From positions 1-8,122 of the forward strand of contig JBEKPZ010000322.1 in the NCBI GenBank assembly GCA_049520215.1: a DNA stretch of 8,122 bases, written 5' to 3'. The stretch is from Bog-159 sp049520215. GTDB lineage: Bacteria; Acidobacteriota; Terriglobia; Bryobacterales; Bryobacteraceae. The notes beneath the pieces are model-generated. The model was given only the letters and a program-made list of their open reading frames with translations, was not told the origin of the DNA and searched no databases. The translations under genes and the position numbers were made by a program. Numbering within the stretch: the first letter of the stretch is position 1; every line of letters begins with the position of its first letter. Below are positions 1-6,658 of the stretch, piece by piece.

Positions 1-50
1 CGTTACGCACGATGCGTTACGCACGACGCGTTACGCAGGTTGCGTAATCG
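1..50. repeat. 14-bp tandem repeat array ending in a hairpin, cut by the window edge
   Basis: Three consecutive 14-base units start at 1, 15 and 29, and each begins with CGTTACGCA. Units 1 and 2 differ at one base (CACGATG versus CACGACG at their 3' ends), and unit 3 ends in GGTTG. The fourth unit position begins CGTAATCG and no longer matches. Unit 3 and the following bases form an inverted repeat, TTACGCA at 31-37 and TGCGTAA at 41-47, with a 3-base loop. Each core also contains GCGT-T-ACGC-like dyad symmetry. The array lies 3' of the minus-strand gene that stops at 60-62. There is no T-run for a classical terminator. It probably continues to the left of the window. Its function is unknown. 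Confidence 0.8.
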
Positions 51-59
51 CCCGGGCCT

Positions 60-992
60 TCACCCGCGCCCCAACATGCGTTCCGTCAAGGTCACCCGGC
101 GCGGCGAGAACTGCGAGGCGGCGGCTTTCAAATACGGCCGGAACTCGCGCACCCCATACGCCACATATCCCGTGCTGCGGATTTCTTTCATGGTGGCGCT
201 GTAATGATCCAGCAGAACTCCGGCCAGGATCTGGCCGGTGCGGCGCGCGGCTCCCTTGGCGCAGCGCGAGAGCCAGAGCAGGTTTTCCGGGATCCGGCTG
301 ACCGTCGCAAGGGCCATCAGGGTCGAAACCTGAAAGACAGGGCGGCCTTCGGCCGCGGCGGTGGCCTTCAATTCTTCCCAGCTTCGCCCGAGCGCATCGC
401 CGGAGGGCAGATGCGGCGTGGGGATCTTGGCCGCCTCGCGCCGCAAGTCGGACCACTCACGGCGCAGGCTGGGCACGTCCAGCGGCGGCGTATTGGCGGT
501 CTGGGCCAGGCGGCCCGCAGCGCCTTCCAGACCATCCAACAACTGGTCGATGGTTTCGTAATCGGCGCCGGCGGCCAGCAGCCCTTCTTCCTTCAGGCTT
601 TGCGCGATCTCGCGGATCAGTTGCCGTCCGGTGCCGGAAAGATCGGCCAGCGCGGCCAGCACCCATACGGGCGATGCGCTGAAGGTGAGCAGGCCGATCA
701 GTTCGATCCCGTTGCCCGCGAAGCGCCGCATGGCGAAGTCATCCGCCAGCTTGCCCTGCGGCGGATAGGCGCCTTCCACCTGACCGACGTTTTCAATCAG
801 GAAGCGTAGCGTGTTTTCGACCAGTTCCGTGTAGAGCCGTGTGCGGCGCACGGCGCGGGGCAGCGCCACTTCGCTCAGCTCGCGCAGGAGGCCGGCGCTG
901 AGCGCGCTCATGGAGCGCAGCGCGCGCTCGGGCAACGAGAGCAGATATTGGTGGGACAGGAGTGCGGTCCCGGCGCTATTTGGTCGTCTCAT
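60..992 (-). CDS. Conserved hypothetical helical protein downstream of ybbP
   Basis: I do not recognise a named family. From the ATG at 990-992 the product is 310 residues, apparently mostly alpha-helical, with many Leu, Ala and Arg-rich stretches. A hydrophobic stretch lies about 100-125 residues in (IELIGLLTFSASPVWVLAAL), but there is no clear signal peptide or catalytic motif. The start is uncertain. The frame stays open up to a GTG at 1104-1106 that overlaps the ybbP stop as GTGA. However, the 38 extra codons would be translated through the intergenic repeat at 1004-1060, which also occurs elsewhere in this window. I therefore prefer 992; a later ATG at 909-911 is a third option. No strong Shine-Dalgarno sequence is seen for 992. 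The gene follows ybbP on the same strand with a gap of about 110 bp, so co-transcription is plausible. Proteins of this style seem familiar from Acidobacteria, but that is memory only. Confidence 0.72.
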   Translation of the reverse strand: MRRPNSAGTALLSHQYLLSLPERALRSMSALSAGLLRELSEVALPRAVRRTRLYTELVENTLRFLIENVGQVEGAYPPQGKLADDFAMRRFAGNGIELIGLLTFSASPVWVLAALADLSGTGRQLIREIAQSLKEEGLLAAGADYETIDQLLDGLEGAAGRLAQTANTPPLDVPSLRREWSDLRREAAKIPTPHLPSGDALGRSWEELKATAAAEGRPVFQVSTLMALATVSRIPENLLWLSRCAKGAARRTGQILAGVLLDHYSATMKEIRSTGYVAYGVREFRPYLKAAASQFSPRRVTLTERMLGRG

Positions 993-1003
993 TTTGCGCA
1001 AGG

Positions 1004-1060
1004 CGGCCTCCGAGGCCGGGCCCAGAGGGCACCCCGGCCGGGGGCCTGCCCCACAATCCG
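1004..1060. repeat. Intergenic palindromic repeat, copy 1 (behind ybbP)
   Basis: This element lies between the ybbP stop (1103) and the preferred start of the next gene (992). It starts with an inverted repeat, CGGCCTC at 1004-1010 and GAGGCCG at 1012-1018. A perfect palindrome CCCCGGCCGGGG follows at 1032-1043. It ends with the 17-mer GCCTGCCCCACAATCCG at 1044-1060. The same 17-mer, preceded by a GGCCT/AGGCC hairpin in the same orientation, occurs at 6912-6928, so this is one family of dispersed element. In ybbP messenger the element would fold into GC-rich stem-loops without a U-tract. It could act as an mRNA-stabilising or attenuating element like enterobacterial REP sequences, but this is inference. 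Confidence 0.72.
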
Positions 1061-1102
1061 TCGCGGCGCGCGAAGAAACTGATGGACCATGGCACAACGG
1101 CG

Positions 1103-3664
1103 TCACTCATCGCGCAGCACCTCCAGCGGCTTCTGTCCCAGAATGCGATAGCTGGCCAGCCATCCCGCCGCGACGGCCACCAGCGCGGTCAGGGCGATCG
1201 AGAACAGATCCGCCGCCGGGTCGAAGTGAAACTCCGCCTTCAAGAGGCGCTTCACCACCAGCGCGGTGAACCCGGTAGCCAGCGCACTGCCGAGCAGCCC
1301 CGCCGCCGCGCCCAGCACCAAGAACTCCATCGAGAAGATTCCGGCAACGCGCCGCCGCGTCGCGCCCAGCGTCTTCAGGATGACCACTTCGCGCACTCGC
1401 CCGAAGCGCGTGCCCGCCACGCTGGATGCCAAGATGATGGCGCCCGCCACGATGGTAAATGCCGAAACGAAGCGCACCACCAGCGCCACCTGGTCCACCA
1501 CCTGTTGCACGATTTCGAGCACGTCGGCCATGTTGACGACCGTGATGGTCGGCATCTTTTCATACACGGCACGCTGCACCGCCGCCACGTCGCGCGGCTT
1601 CACCCGGACGCTGCCATAGTAGATGACCGGAAGTCCATCCAGGCTGCCCGGGCTGAAGACGAATTCGAAGCGCGCGCTCATGCGCACCGCATCGGTGCGC
1701 TGTATGCAGGCTAGGTTCGACTGCAGCGTTCGCCCCCAGGAGGACCACTCGATCGCCATGCCGGCTTTGAGATGCAGGATGCGGGCGGCCTCTTCGGAGG
1801 CGCACACTTGCGGCATGGCCGGATGCCCATCCCACCATGCGCCGCTGAGAATCTGAGTCTCGCGCGGGCGGGCGGGCTCGGTGGTCACCGAACGCGTGCG
1901 CAGGAATCGGCGGCCCCATTCCTGCAAGCCCATCTTCTCGACCGGCACGCCGTTGACCGACGTCAGCCGCACGGCCACCGACGATATAATCTCCGGCGCG
2001 GTTTCGATACCCTGCTGCCGCTTCAACAGGTCCATGAGCGCCTGCCGCTGCGCTCCGGGAATATCGAGCAGGAACACGTTGGGCATGCCCGGCGGCGCGT
2101 TCTGCGCCATGTCCGTCAGCACGGCATGCTGCACCAGGTAGACCGTTAGCGTGAACATCACGCCGGTGCCGAGGGTGACCAGCACCGTTTGCGCATGATT
2201 CCCGGGCCGGTAGAGATTGGCGATGCCGTGCCGCAATGCCGCCGGCAGCGCCCGTCCGGAACCGCGCATCAGCAGGCGCAGCCCGCGCAGCAGGAGCCAG
2301 GCAATGGCCGCGATCGCCAGCAGGCTCACCAGCAGTCCGCCGGCGAAGTACGCGCCGATGCGCAGGGAATCGCGCAGGGTGGTCCCGGCGAGCCAGGCGG
2401 CGATCAGCCCGATGCCCAACAGGATGGCGGCAGCCGTGGCCAACGCCTCGCGCGAACGGCTCCAGCGGCGCAGCCAGTCCGGCCGCGCTTCGGTCATCTC
2501 GCGCCGGAAGATGACCGCCGGCCGTATTTCGCGAATGCCCAGCAGCGTGGGCAAGGTGAATAGGAGCGTGGTGAGGATGCCGATCGCCAGACCTTGCGCG
2601 GCGGGGACCAGATCCAGGCCCATGTGCGGCGGCACCGGGAAGAAGCGGCCGATCAAAGCTGGAAACGCGCGCTGCACCAGCGTGCCGAAGCCGATGCCCA
2701 GCAGGCCGCCCACGAGGCCCAGCGCCAGCGTCTGCGCCAGATAGATTTGCAACACCTGGCCCGAGCGTGCACCGAGGCATTTGAGCACCGCGATGGTATC
2801 CATCTTCTGCTGCAGGTGCGCGTGCATGGCCGTGGCCACACCTAGCGCGCCCACAATCAGCGCGATCAGGCTGATGAGGCTGAGGAAGGTGGTGGAGCGC
2901 TCCAGGCCGCGCGTAACGATGGGATGCGTCTCGCGGTAATCGGCGATCAGGCCTTCGGGAAAGGCTTGCTTCAGGACGTTGCGCACCTGCTGCACGTCCG
3001 GACCGCCGGGCGGAAGAAGAAACAGGAAACGCTCGGCGGCGCGGCTGCCGAGGCTGATGAGGCCGGTGCGGTCGAGACCCTCGCGGCTGACCATCACGCG
3101 CGGCCCGATGTTGATGCTGCCGGTCAAGCGGTCGGGCTCGGATACCAGCAGCGCCGCGATACGGAAGTCCTGGCCGCCTAGCCGCAGGTTGCCGCCCACG
3201 CGCGTCTTCAGCCGGAACAGGAGATCGTCGGACACCACGGCCGAGCGGCTGTCGAGGACGGCGCGCAGAGGGACCGGCGGGTCGAGTTTGACCTCGCCGT
3301 AAAAAGGATAGGCAGCCGGATCGACAGCCTTCACGGAAACCAGCATGGGTTCGGGCACTGCGACCGTGTTGGCCATGGTGAGGGTTTCGGTGAGGGACGT
3401 GCGGCGCACACCGCGTTGTTCCAGGCCGGCGATCGCCGCGGTCTGTTGCGGGGTGGGTTGTTCGAACACGCGCAGAGAGAGGTCGGCGGCCATCAAGGTG
3501 CGCGCCTGGAGCAGCAGCAGATTGTGAAAGGCGCGGCTGAAGGAGCGCACGCCGGTGAGCGCGCCCACGCCCACGGCCACCGCCAGGATCACGAAGAGGA
3601 ATTTGGCGGGCGCGGAGCGTATGTCACGCCAAGCGATTTTGAGAGTGGCGGGCGCGTGAGTCAT
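1103..3664 (-). CDS. ybbP: YbbP-like ABC transporter permease (FtsX/MacB superfamily, two FtsX domains)
   Basis: This 853-residue membrane protein has the architecture of the large YbbP-type permeases, which have ten predicted membrane helices. I count hydrophobic segments near residues 22-42, 258-280, 305-330, 352-376, 408-427, 436-458, 492-514, 727-750, 778-805 and 818-838. Two FtsX-like cores are visible, about 258-385 and 725-845. Each has a cytoplasmic coupling motif after its first helix, VLKCLGARSGQV near 293 and ILKTLGATRRRV near 762. Large extracytoplasmic domains lie between helices 1 and 2 (about 45-255) and between helices 7 and 8 (about 515-725). Family members work with an ATPase as mechanotransmission or lipid-substrate machines rather than as channel-type importers. 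The ATG at 3662-3664 overlaps the stop of the ATPase gene by four bases (ATGA), which indicates translational coupling and a dedicated partner. The exact substrate cannot be read from sequence. Confidence 0.93.
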   Translation of the reverse strand: MTHAPATLKIAWRDIRSAPAKFLFVILAVAVGVGALTGVRSFSRAFHNLLLLQARTLMAADLSLRVFEQPTPQQTAAIAGLEQRGVRRTSLTETLTMANTVAVPEPMLVSVKAVDPAAYPFYGEVKLDPPVPLRAVLDSRSAVVSDDLLFRLKTRVGGNLRLGGQDFRIAALLVSEPDRLTGSINIGPRVMVSREGLDRTGLISLGSRAAERFLFLLPPGGPDVQQVRNVLKQAFPEGLIADYRETHPIVTRGLERSTTFLSLISLIALIVGALGVATAMHAHLQQKMDTIAVLKCLGARSGQVLQIYLAQTLALGLVGGLLGIGFGTLVQRAFPALIGRFFPVPPHMGLDLVPAAQGLAIGILTTLLFTLPTLLGIREIRPAVIFRREMTEARPDWLRRWSRSREALATAAAILLGIGLIAAWLAGTTLRDSLRIGAYFAGGLLVSLLAIAAIAWLLLRGLRLLMRGSGRALPAALRHGIANLYRPGNHAQTVLVTLGTGVMFTLTVYLVQHAVLTDMAQNAPPGMPNVFLLDIPGAQRQALMDLLKRQQGIETAPEIISSVAVRLTSVNGVPVEKMGLQEWGRRFLRTRSVTTEPARPRETQILSGAWWDGHPAMPQVCASEEAARILHLKAGMAIEWSSWGRTLQSNLACIQRTDAVRMSARFEFVFSPGSLDGLPVIYYGSVRVKPRDVAAVQRAVYEKMPTITVVNMADVLEIVQQVVDQVALVVRFVSAFTIVAGAIILASSVAGTRFGRVREVVILKTLGATRRRVAGIFSMEFLVLGAAAGLLGSALATGFTALVVKRLLKAEFHFDPAADLFSIALTALVAVAAGWLASYRILGQKPLEVLRDE

Positions 3665-4323
3665 ACGATGCGGCCATCGCGCAACTGGATGCGGCGGTCG
3701 GCAACGTTCGCCAGTTCCTGATCGTGCGTCACCAGCACCAGCGTGGTGCCTTCCTGGCGGTTGAGCGAGAGGAGCAAGTCGAGCACCAGACGGCCATTTT
3801 CGGAATCTAGATTGCCGGTCGGCTCATCGGCCAGCAGGATGGGCGGACGCACCATGAAGGCGCGAGCCAGCGCCACGCGCTGCTGTTCGCCGCCGGAAAG
3901 CTGCACGGGGTAATGATCGCGACGATCGGCCAGGCCCACGCGGTCCAGAAGTTCGCGCGCGCGAGCCGGGCTGTCGCCGCTGCCATTGCCCACCAGTTCC
4001 ATGGGCAGCAGCACATTTTCCTCGGCGGTCAGCGTCGGGATCAGGTTATAGGACTGAAACACAAAGCCGATCTTGCGGCCGCGCACCAACGCGAGTTCGT
4101 CTTCTTTCAGGCCGGTGATCTCCTGCCCGTCGAGCGAGATGGTGCCGGCGGTAGGCGTGTCCAGGCCGGCCAGCAGCCCTAGCAGCGTGCTCTTGCCGCT
4201 GCCAGACGGGCCCATGATGGCGGCGAATTGCCCGCGCGGGATTTCCAGATCGATACCCTTCAGGATGTCCACGCGGTGAGTGCCCGTGTCGATTGTCTTG
4301 GTGAGGCCGTGTGCCTGAATCAT
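3661..4323 (-). CDS. ybbA: YbbA-like ABC transporter ATP-binding protein (LolD/MacB-type)
   Basis: This 220-residue stand-alone nucleotide-binding subunit powers the permease encoded just downstream. All ABC motifs are intact: Walker A GPSGSGKST at 38-46, Q-loop glutamine 90 in FVFQSYNL, signature LSGGE at 142-146, Walker B LLADEP at 163-168 with catalytic Glu167, D-loop near 171-174, and switch His200 in VTHD. The short length and the sequence around the Q-loop and signature are typical of the LolD/MacB/FtsE/YbbA group. Assignment to YbbA rather than LolD rests on context: a single large two-FtsX permease is coupled to it by an ATGA overlap, and a TesA-like esterase is divergent. The ATG at 4321-4323 is the natural N-terminus (MIQAHGLTKT). 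No clear Shine-Dalgarno sequence precedes it, and its leader would be very short. Confidence 0.94.
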   Translation of the reverse strand: MIQAHGLTKTIDTGTHRVDILKGIDLEIPRGQFAAIMGPSGSGKSTLLGLLAGLDTPTAGTISLDGQEITGLKEDELALVRGRKIGFVFQSYNLIPTLTAEENVLLPMELVGNGSGDSPARARELLDRVGLADRRDHYPVQLSGGEQQRVALARAFMVRPPILLADEPTGNLDSENGRLVLDLLLSLNRQEGTTLVLVTHDQELANVADRRIQLRDGRIV

Positions 4324-4372
4324 TGGATGGACTGTCTACGTTTTATTATGGCATTCAGATGCGTATCGTCAG
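4324..4372. promoter_or_regulatory. Candidate back-to-back promoter between ybbA and tesA
   Basis: Only 35 bp (4324-4358) separate the two divergent start codons, and the gap contains the single AT-rich patch of the area, TTTTATTATG at 4341-4350. On the minus strand it reads CATAAT (4345-4350), a 5/6 match to a -10 box. CTGACG (4367-4372) lies 16 bases upstream as a 4/6 -35 box, giving a leader of roughly 15 bases for ybbA. On the plus strand TATTAT (4344-4349) also fits a -10 box, with a poor TTGGAT (4323-4328) at -35 and 15-base spacing. That promoter would make the tesA message nearly leaderless. The boxes were matched by eye. The minus-strand promoter is the better supported. Confidence 0.4.
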
Positions 4373-5060
4373 TTTGCTGGCCGGTTTACTAGTATTGGGC
4401 GCCTGCGGCAGCGCGCCGCGCCCCACGCCTGAGCCTGCGCCGGGGGCCGCACGGAAAGCCGCCCAGCCCACGCAGCCTGGCCCGGCGCGCGACGACCGGC
4501 CCGTGATCGTGGCGTTTGGCGACAGCCTGACGGCCGGGTTCGGCGCCGACGCCGGCAAGAGCTATCCGGATTTCCTGCAGCAGGAACTGGATCGCCGCGT
4601 CCTGCGGTACCGCGTGGTGAACGCGGGGATCAGCGGAGAGACCACCACCGATGCGCTGGCGCGTCTGAGCACGGTGAGCGCACTCAAGCCAGTTGTGGTC
4701 ATCGTCGAATTCGGCGGCAACGATGGGCTCCGCGGGTTGCCGGTCTCCACTACCCGGTCGAATCTGGACCAGATCGTCATGGGGCTGAAGGATTCCGGCG
4801 CGGCAGTGTTGCTGGCGGGCATGACGCTGCCGCCCAACTACGGCCCGGATTACATTGCCGCGTTTCAGCGCGTCTACAGCGATCTGGCGGCGAAGGACAA
4901 AGTTGCGCTGATTCCGTTCCTGCTGCAGGGAGTGGCGGGGACCAGCCGCATGCAGCGCGACGGGCTGCATCCGACGGCGGATGGCAACCGGCTGGTGGCG
5001 GCCACGGTGATGCGGTATTTGCAGCCGCTGCTGCGGCTGGCTGCCCCCTCGACAAGATAG
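4359..5060 (+). CDS. tesA: TesA-like SGNH esterase/lysophospholipase, predicted lipoprotein
   Basis: This GDSL/SGNH hydrolase of the TesA/arylesterase type cleaves acyl esters or thioesters such as lysophospholipids; the actual substrate is unknown. The 233-residue product shows all four blocks: FGDSLTAG with nucleophile Ser56, NAGISGETT with the block II Gly (around 90-93), GGND with Asn121, and DGLHPTADG with Asp201 and His204. The N-terminus MRIVSLLAGLLVLGAC has a short charged start, a hydrophobic core and a lipobox-like LGAC with Cys16. A Pro/Ala-rich linker (about 18-48) follows, so I predict a lipid-anchored exported enzyme. The ATG at 4359 was chosen because it places this signal at the N-terminus. 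A GTG at 4311 in frame would add 16 residues and run into ybbA. The divergent position next to ybbA-ybbP matches the E. coli arrangement. Confidence 0.92.
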   Translation: MRIVSLLAGLLVLGACGSAPRPTPEPAPGAARKAAQPTQPGPARDDRPVIVAFGDSLTAGFGADAGKSYPDFLQQELDRRVLRYRVVNAGISGETTTDALARLSTVSALKPVVVIVEFGGNDGLRGLPVSTTRSNLDQIVMGLKDSGAAVLLAGMTLPPNYGPDYIAAFQRVYSDLAAKDKVALIPFLLQGVAGTSRMQRDGLHPTADGNRLVAATVMRYLQPLLRLAAPSTR

Positions 5061-5086
5061 CAGCCAGTTCGGTATTGTTGGAGATT

Positions 5087-6154
5087 GTGAGCGCCGCGCA
5101 CAACACCAATGCCCTGATACAAGCGTTGCGAGAGGGAGATTTGGATGCGGTGCGCAACGCGATCGAAGCCGACCCCAAAGTGGCGCGCCAAGCCCGGGTG
5201 GTAGGCGCGGCGGCGGGCCGCGCAATGGAGCCCGCGCTAGTGTTGCTGAAGAAAGCCGGCGCGGACCTGAACGCTTCCTGGCGCAACTACCGTCCCCTGC
5301 ATAACCTGCTGCAGTCGGAACCACACGCGGCGGCTGGTAAGCCCACGCCAGCGCGCCTGGCGTGCCTGGAGTGGTTGCTCGATAACGGCGCCGATCCCGA
5401 ACAACTTGGGGCGTGGCCTTCGGCGCGCGCGATTATCGTGGCGGCGTTCGTGGGTTCGCCGGAGTACGTAAAGGTGCTGCGCAAACGCGGCGCGAAAATC
5501 GACGGCTTCGCGGGAGCGGCGCTGGGCGATCGCAGGCTGGTGGAGAAGGCGTTGCGTGAGCGGCCGGATTTCGCGCGCGACCGGGATCATGGCGGCTTGA
5601 CAGCGCTCCAATGCGCCGCCGGTTCGCGCATGCCCAAGGTGGACATGCTGGGGATCGCGCGGCTCCTGATTGACGCGGGCGCTGAGGTGGGCGCGCTCAC
5701 CAGGTCGTGGGCGCACGACGTGAATGCCGCCTACTTCGCGGCAGGCAGGAAGGACAGGGCGATGTTCGACCTGTTGCTGGCGAGCGGCGCCGACGCGACG
5801 GACGCGCTCAGCCACGCAGTGTGGGGCGGAGCTTATGAACTCGCGGAGTCTGCGCTGGAGCACGGCGCAGTCATCGACCGCGCTACTGCAAGCGGGAAGC
5901 CGTTGCTCAACGACCTGATTCGCTGGGGACAGATTCCACAGATGACGTGGCTGCTGGAACATAAGGCCAGCCCGAATGTGCCGGATGAGCGCGGTTGGAC
6001 CGCCGTGCATCAGGCGGCATCGCGGGGCAACGTGCGTATCATGCGCGCTGTGCTGGAAGCTGGCGGAGATCCGCGGCGCCGCGACAAGGAAGGCCGCACG
6101 CCGCGCGATGTGACGCTTTCGGGCAAACTGGCTGAGATGTTGATGGCTTACTAG
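5087..6154 (+). CDS. Ankyrin-repeat protein
   Basis: The product has about 355 residues and consists almost entirely of degenerate ankyrin repeats. Clear examples lie near residues 87-139 (CLEWLLDNGADPEQ, then YVKVLRKRGAKID), 170-204 (GLTALQCAAG then ARLLIDAGAEV) and 302-355 (GWTAVHQAASRGNVRIMRAVLEAGGDP). Weaker repeats fill the rest, perhaps seven or eight in all. No signal peptide, membrane segment or catalytic domain is visible, so a cytoplasmic protein-binding scaffold is the likely role; the partner is unknown. The start is uncertain. I list the GTG at 5087; in-frame TTG codons at 5075 and 5078 would add three or four residues. GGAG at 5080-5083 is too close to 5087 to be a convincing ribosome-binding site. 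The gene follows tesA closely on the same strand, so read-through transcription from tesA is likely. Confidence 0.85.
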   Translation: MSAAHNTNALIQALREGDLDAVRNAIEADPKVARQARVVGAAAGRAMEPALVLLKKAGADLNASWRNYRPLHNLLQSEPHAAAGKPTPARLACLEWLLDNGADPEQLGAWPSARAIIVAAFVGSPEYVKVLRKRGAKIDGFAGAALGDRRLVEKALRERPDFARDRDHGGLTALQCAAGSRMPKVDMLGIARLLIDAGAEVGALTRSWAHDVNAAYFAAGRKDRAMFDLLLASGADATDALSHAVWGGAYELAESALEHGAVIDRATASGKPLLNDLIRWGQIPQMTWLLEHKASPNVPDERGWTAVHQAASRGNVRIMRAVLEAGGDPRRRDKEGRTPRDVTLSGKLAEMLMAY

Positions 6155-6247
6155 AGCGCTCTCTTCGAGGAGGGGAAACTGCGGCCGTCGTGAGATCGTC
6201 AGGATAGCCAGAGCGTCCTCAACTCCAAGCAGCCGTTGCGCGTCATC
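6155..6247. other. Convergent intergenic spacer without a clear terminator
   Basis: These 93 bases separate the stop of the plus-strand ankyrin gene from the stop of the minus-strand antitoxin remnant. A perfect 10-bp palindrome, AGAGCGCTCT at 6153-6162, overlaps the ankyrin stop. It has no loop and no T-run, so I do not call it a terminator. I see no RNA gene or open reading frame of note. Confidence 0.5.
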
Positions 6248-6658
6248 TCAAAGGAAGAGATCGGCAGGCACGTGGAACAGCTCGGCGAGCTTCTTCGCCT
6301 GCGCCTTACTGATCGCTCGCTTGCCGCTCACAACCTCAGACGCTATGCCGCGGGAACCAAACACGTCCAGCAAGTCGCGCTGGCGCCGGCCGTGCTCTTC
6401 CATCAGGCTGCGCAACCGGCTGTCGGGCGTCGATCCTTCGATGGCGTAGTTGGCATCCTCGAGGCCTCGATAAGCACGGTCAGGAGTTCGGAGTACTCCC
6501 GCTCCTCGGGCGTGAGTTCGTCATGGCGTTTGTCGAATTTGCTCGAACTCGGCGATGAGGCGCTCATTCTCTGCTTCGGTACGAATGACCGCCGGCAGCT
6601 TGCGCGCCAACAGACGGCCGTAGCGCTTTGGATCTACATCGAGCACGGAATTCGTCAT
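6248..6658 (-). pseudogene. HigA-type antitoxin (HTH/XRE), broken by two compensating frameshifts
   Basis: The minus strand encodes, in pieces, a HigA-like antitoxin, the partner of the toxin remnant just upstream. The ATG at 6656-6658 overlaps the toxin stop as ATGA. Piece 1 (6658 to about 6542) reads MTNSVLDVDPKRYGRLLARK and on to IAEFE, then meets a TGA at 6521-6523. Piece 2 continues one base on, from 6540 to about 6463, as KFDKRHDELTPEEREYSELL. Piece 3, after a second slip near 6461-6462, runs from 6460 to the TGA at 6248-6250. It contains the HTH region, LRSLMEEHGRRQRDLLDVF and SEVVSGKRAISKAQAKKLAE, ending VPADLFL. The total span is 411 bases, exactly 137 codons including stop, so the two shifts cancel. 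The length fits intact family members. An internal ATG at 6403 could still produce about 51 residues of HTH. Confidence 0.8.

Noticed and set aside
1..50. CRISPR-like array
   Set aside because: The period is only 14 bases, with a 9-base core and 5-base variable parts. This is too short for CRISPR repeats and spacers, and no cas gene is seen.
204..809. Plus-strand 201-codon open frame opposite the hypothetical gene
   Set aside because: It is antisense to the 60-992 gene, with the Gln/Arg/Gly-rich composition typical of a complementary-strand shadow. The minus frame has balanced helical protein composition.
1560..2780. Minus-strand 406-codon open frame inside ybbP
   Set aside because: It is an alternative frame of the permease gene. 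Its product is rich in Ala, Arg and Gly with no membrane segments, while the ybbP frame is continuous.
4311..4358. Upstream GTG start for tesA
   Set aside because: It would place 16 residues before the signal peptide and overlap the ybbA start. The ATG at 4359 gives a proper lipoprotein signal.
4389..5324. Minus-strand 311-codon open frame across tesA and the ankyrin gene
   Set aside because: It is a high-GC shadow frame. The plus strand has intact SGNH catalytic blocks and ankyrin repeats, and the minus product is Arg/Pro-rich with no domain.
6153..6162. AGAGCGCTCT palindrome as terminator or operator
   Set aside because: It has no loop, no T-run and no second copy. It overlaps the ankyrin stop and may be chance.
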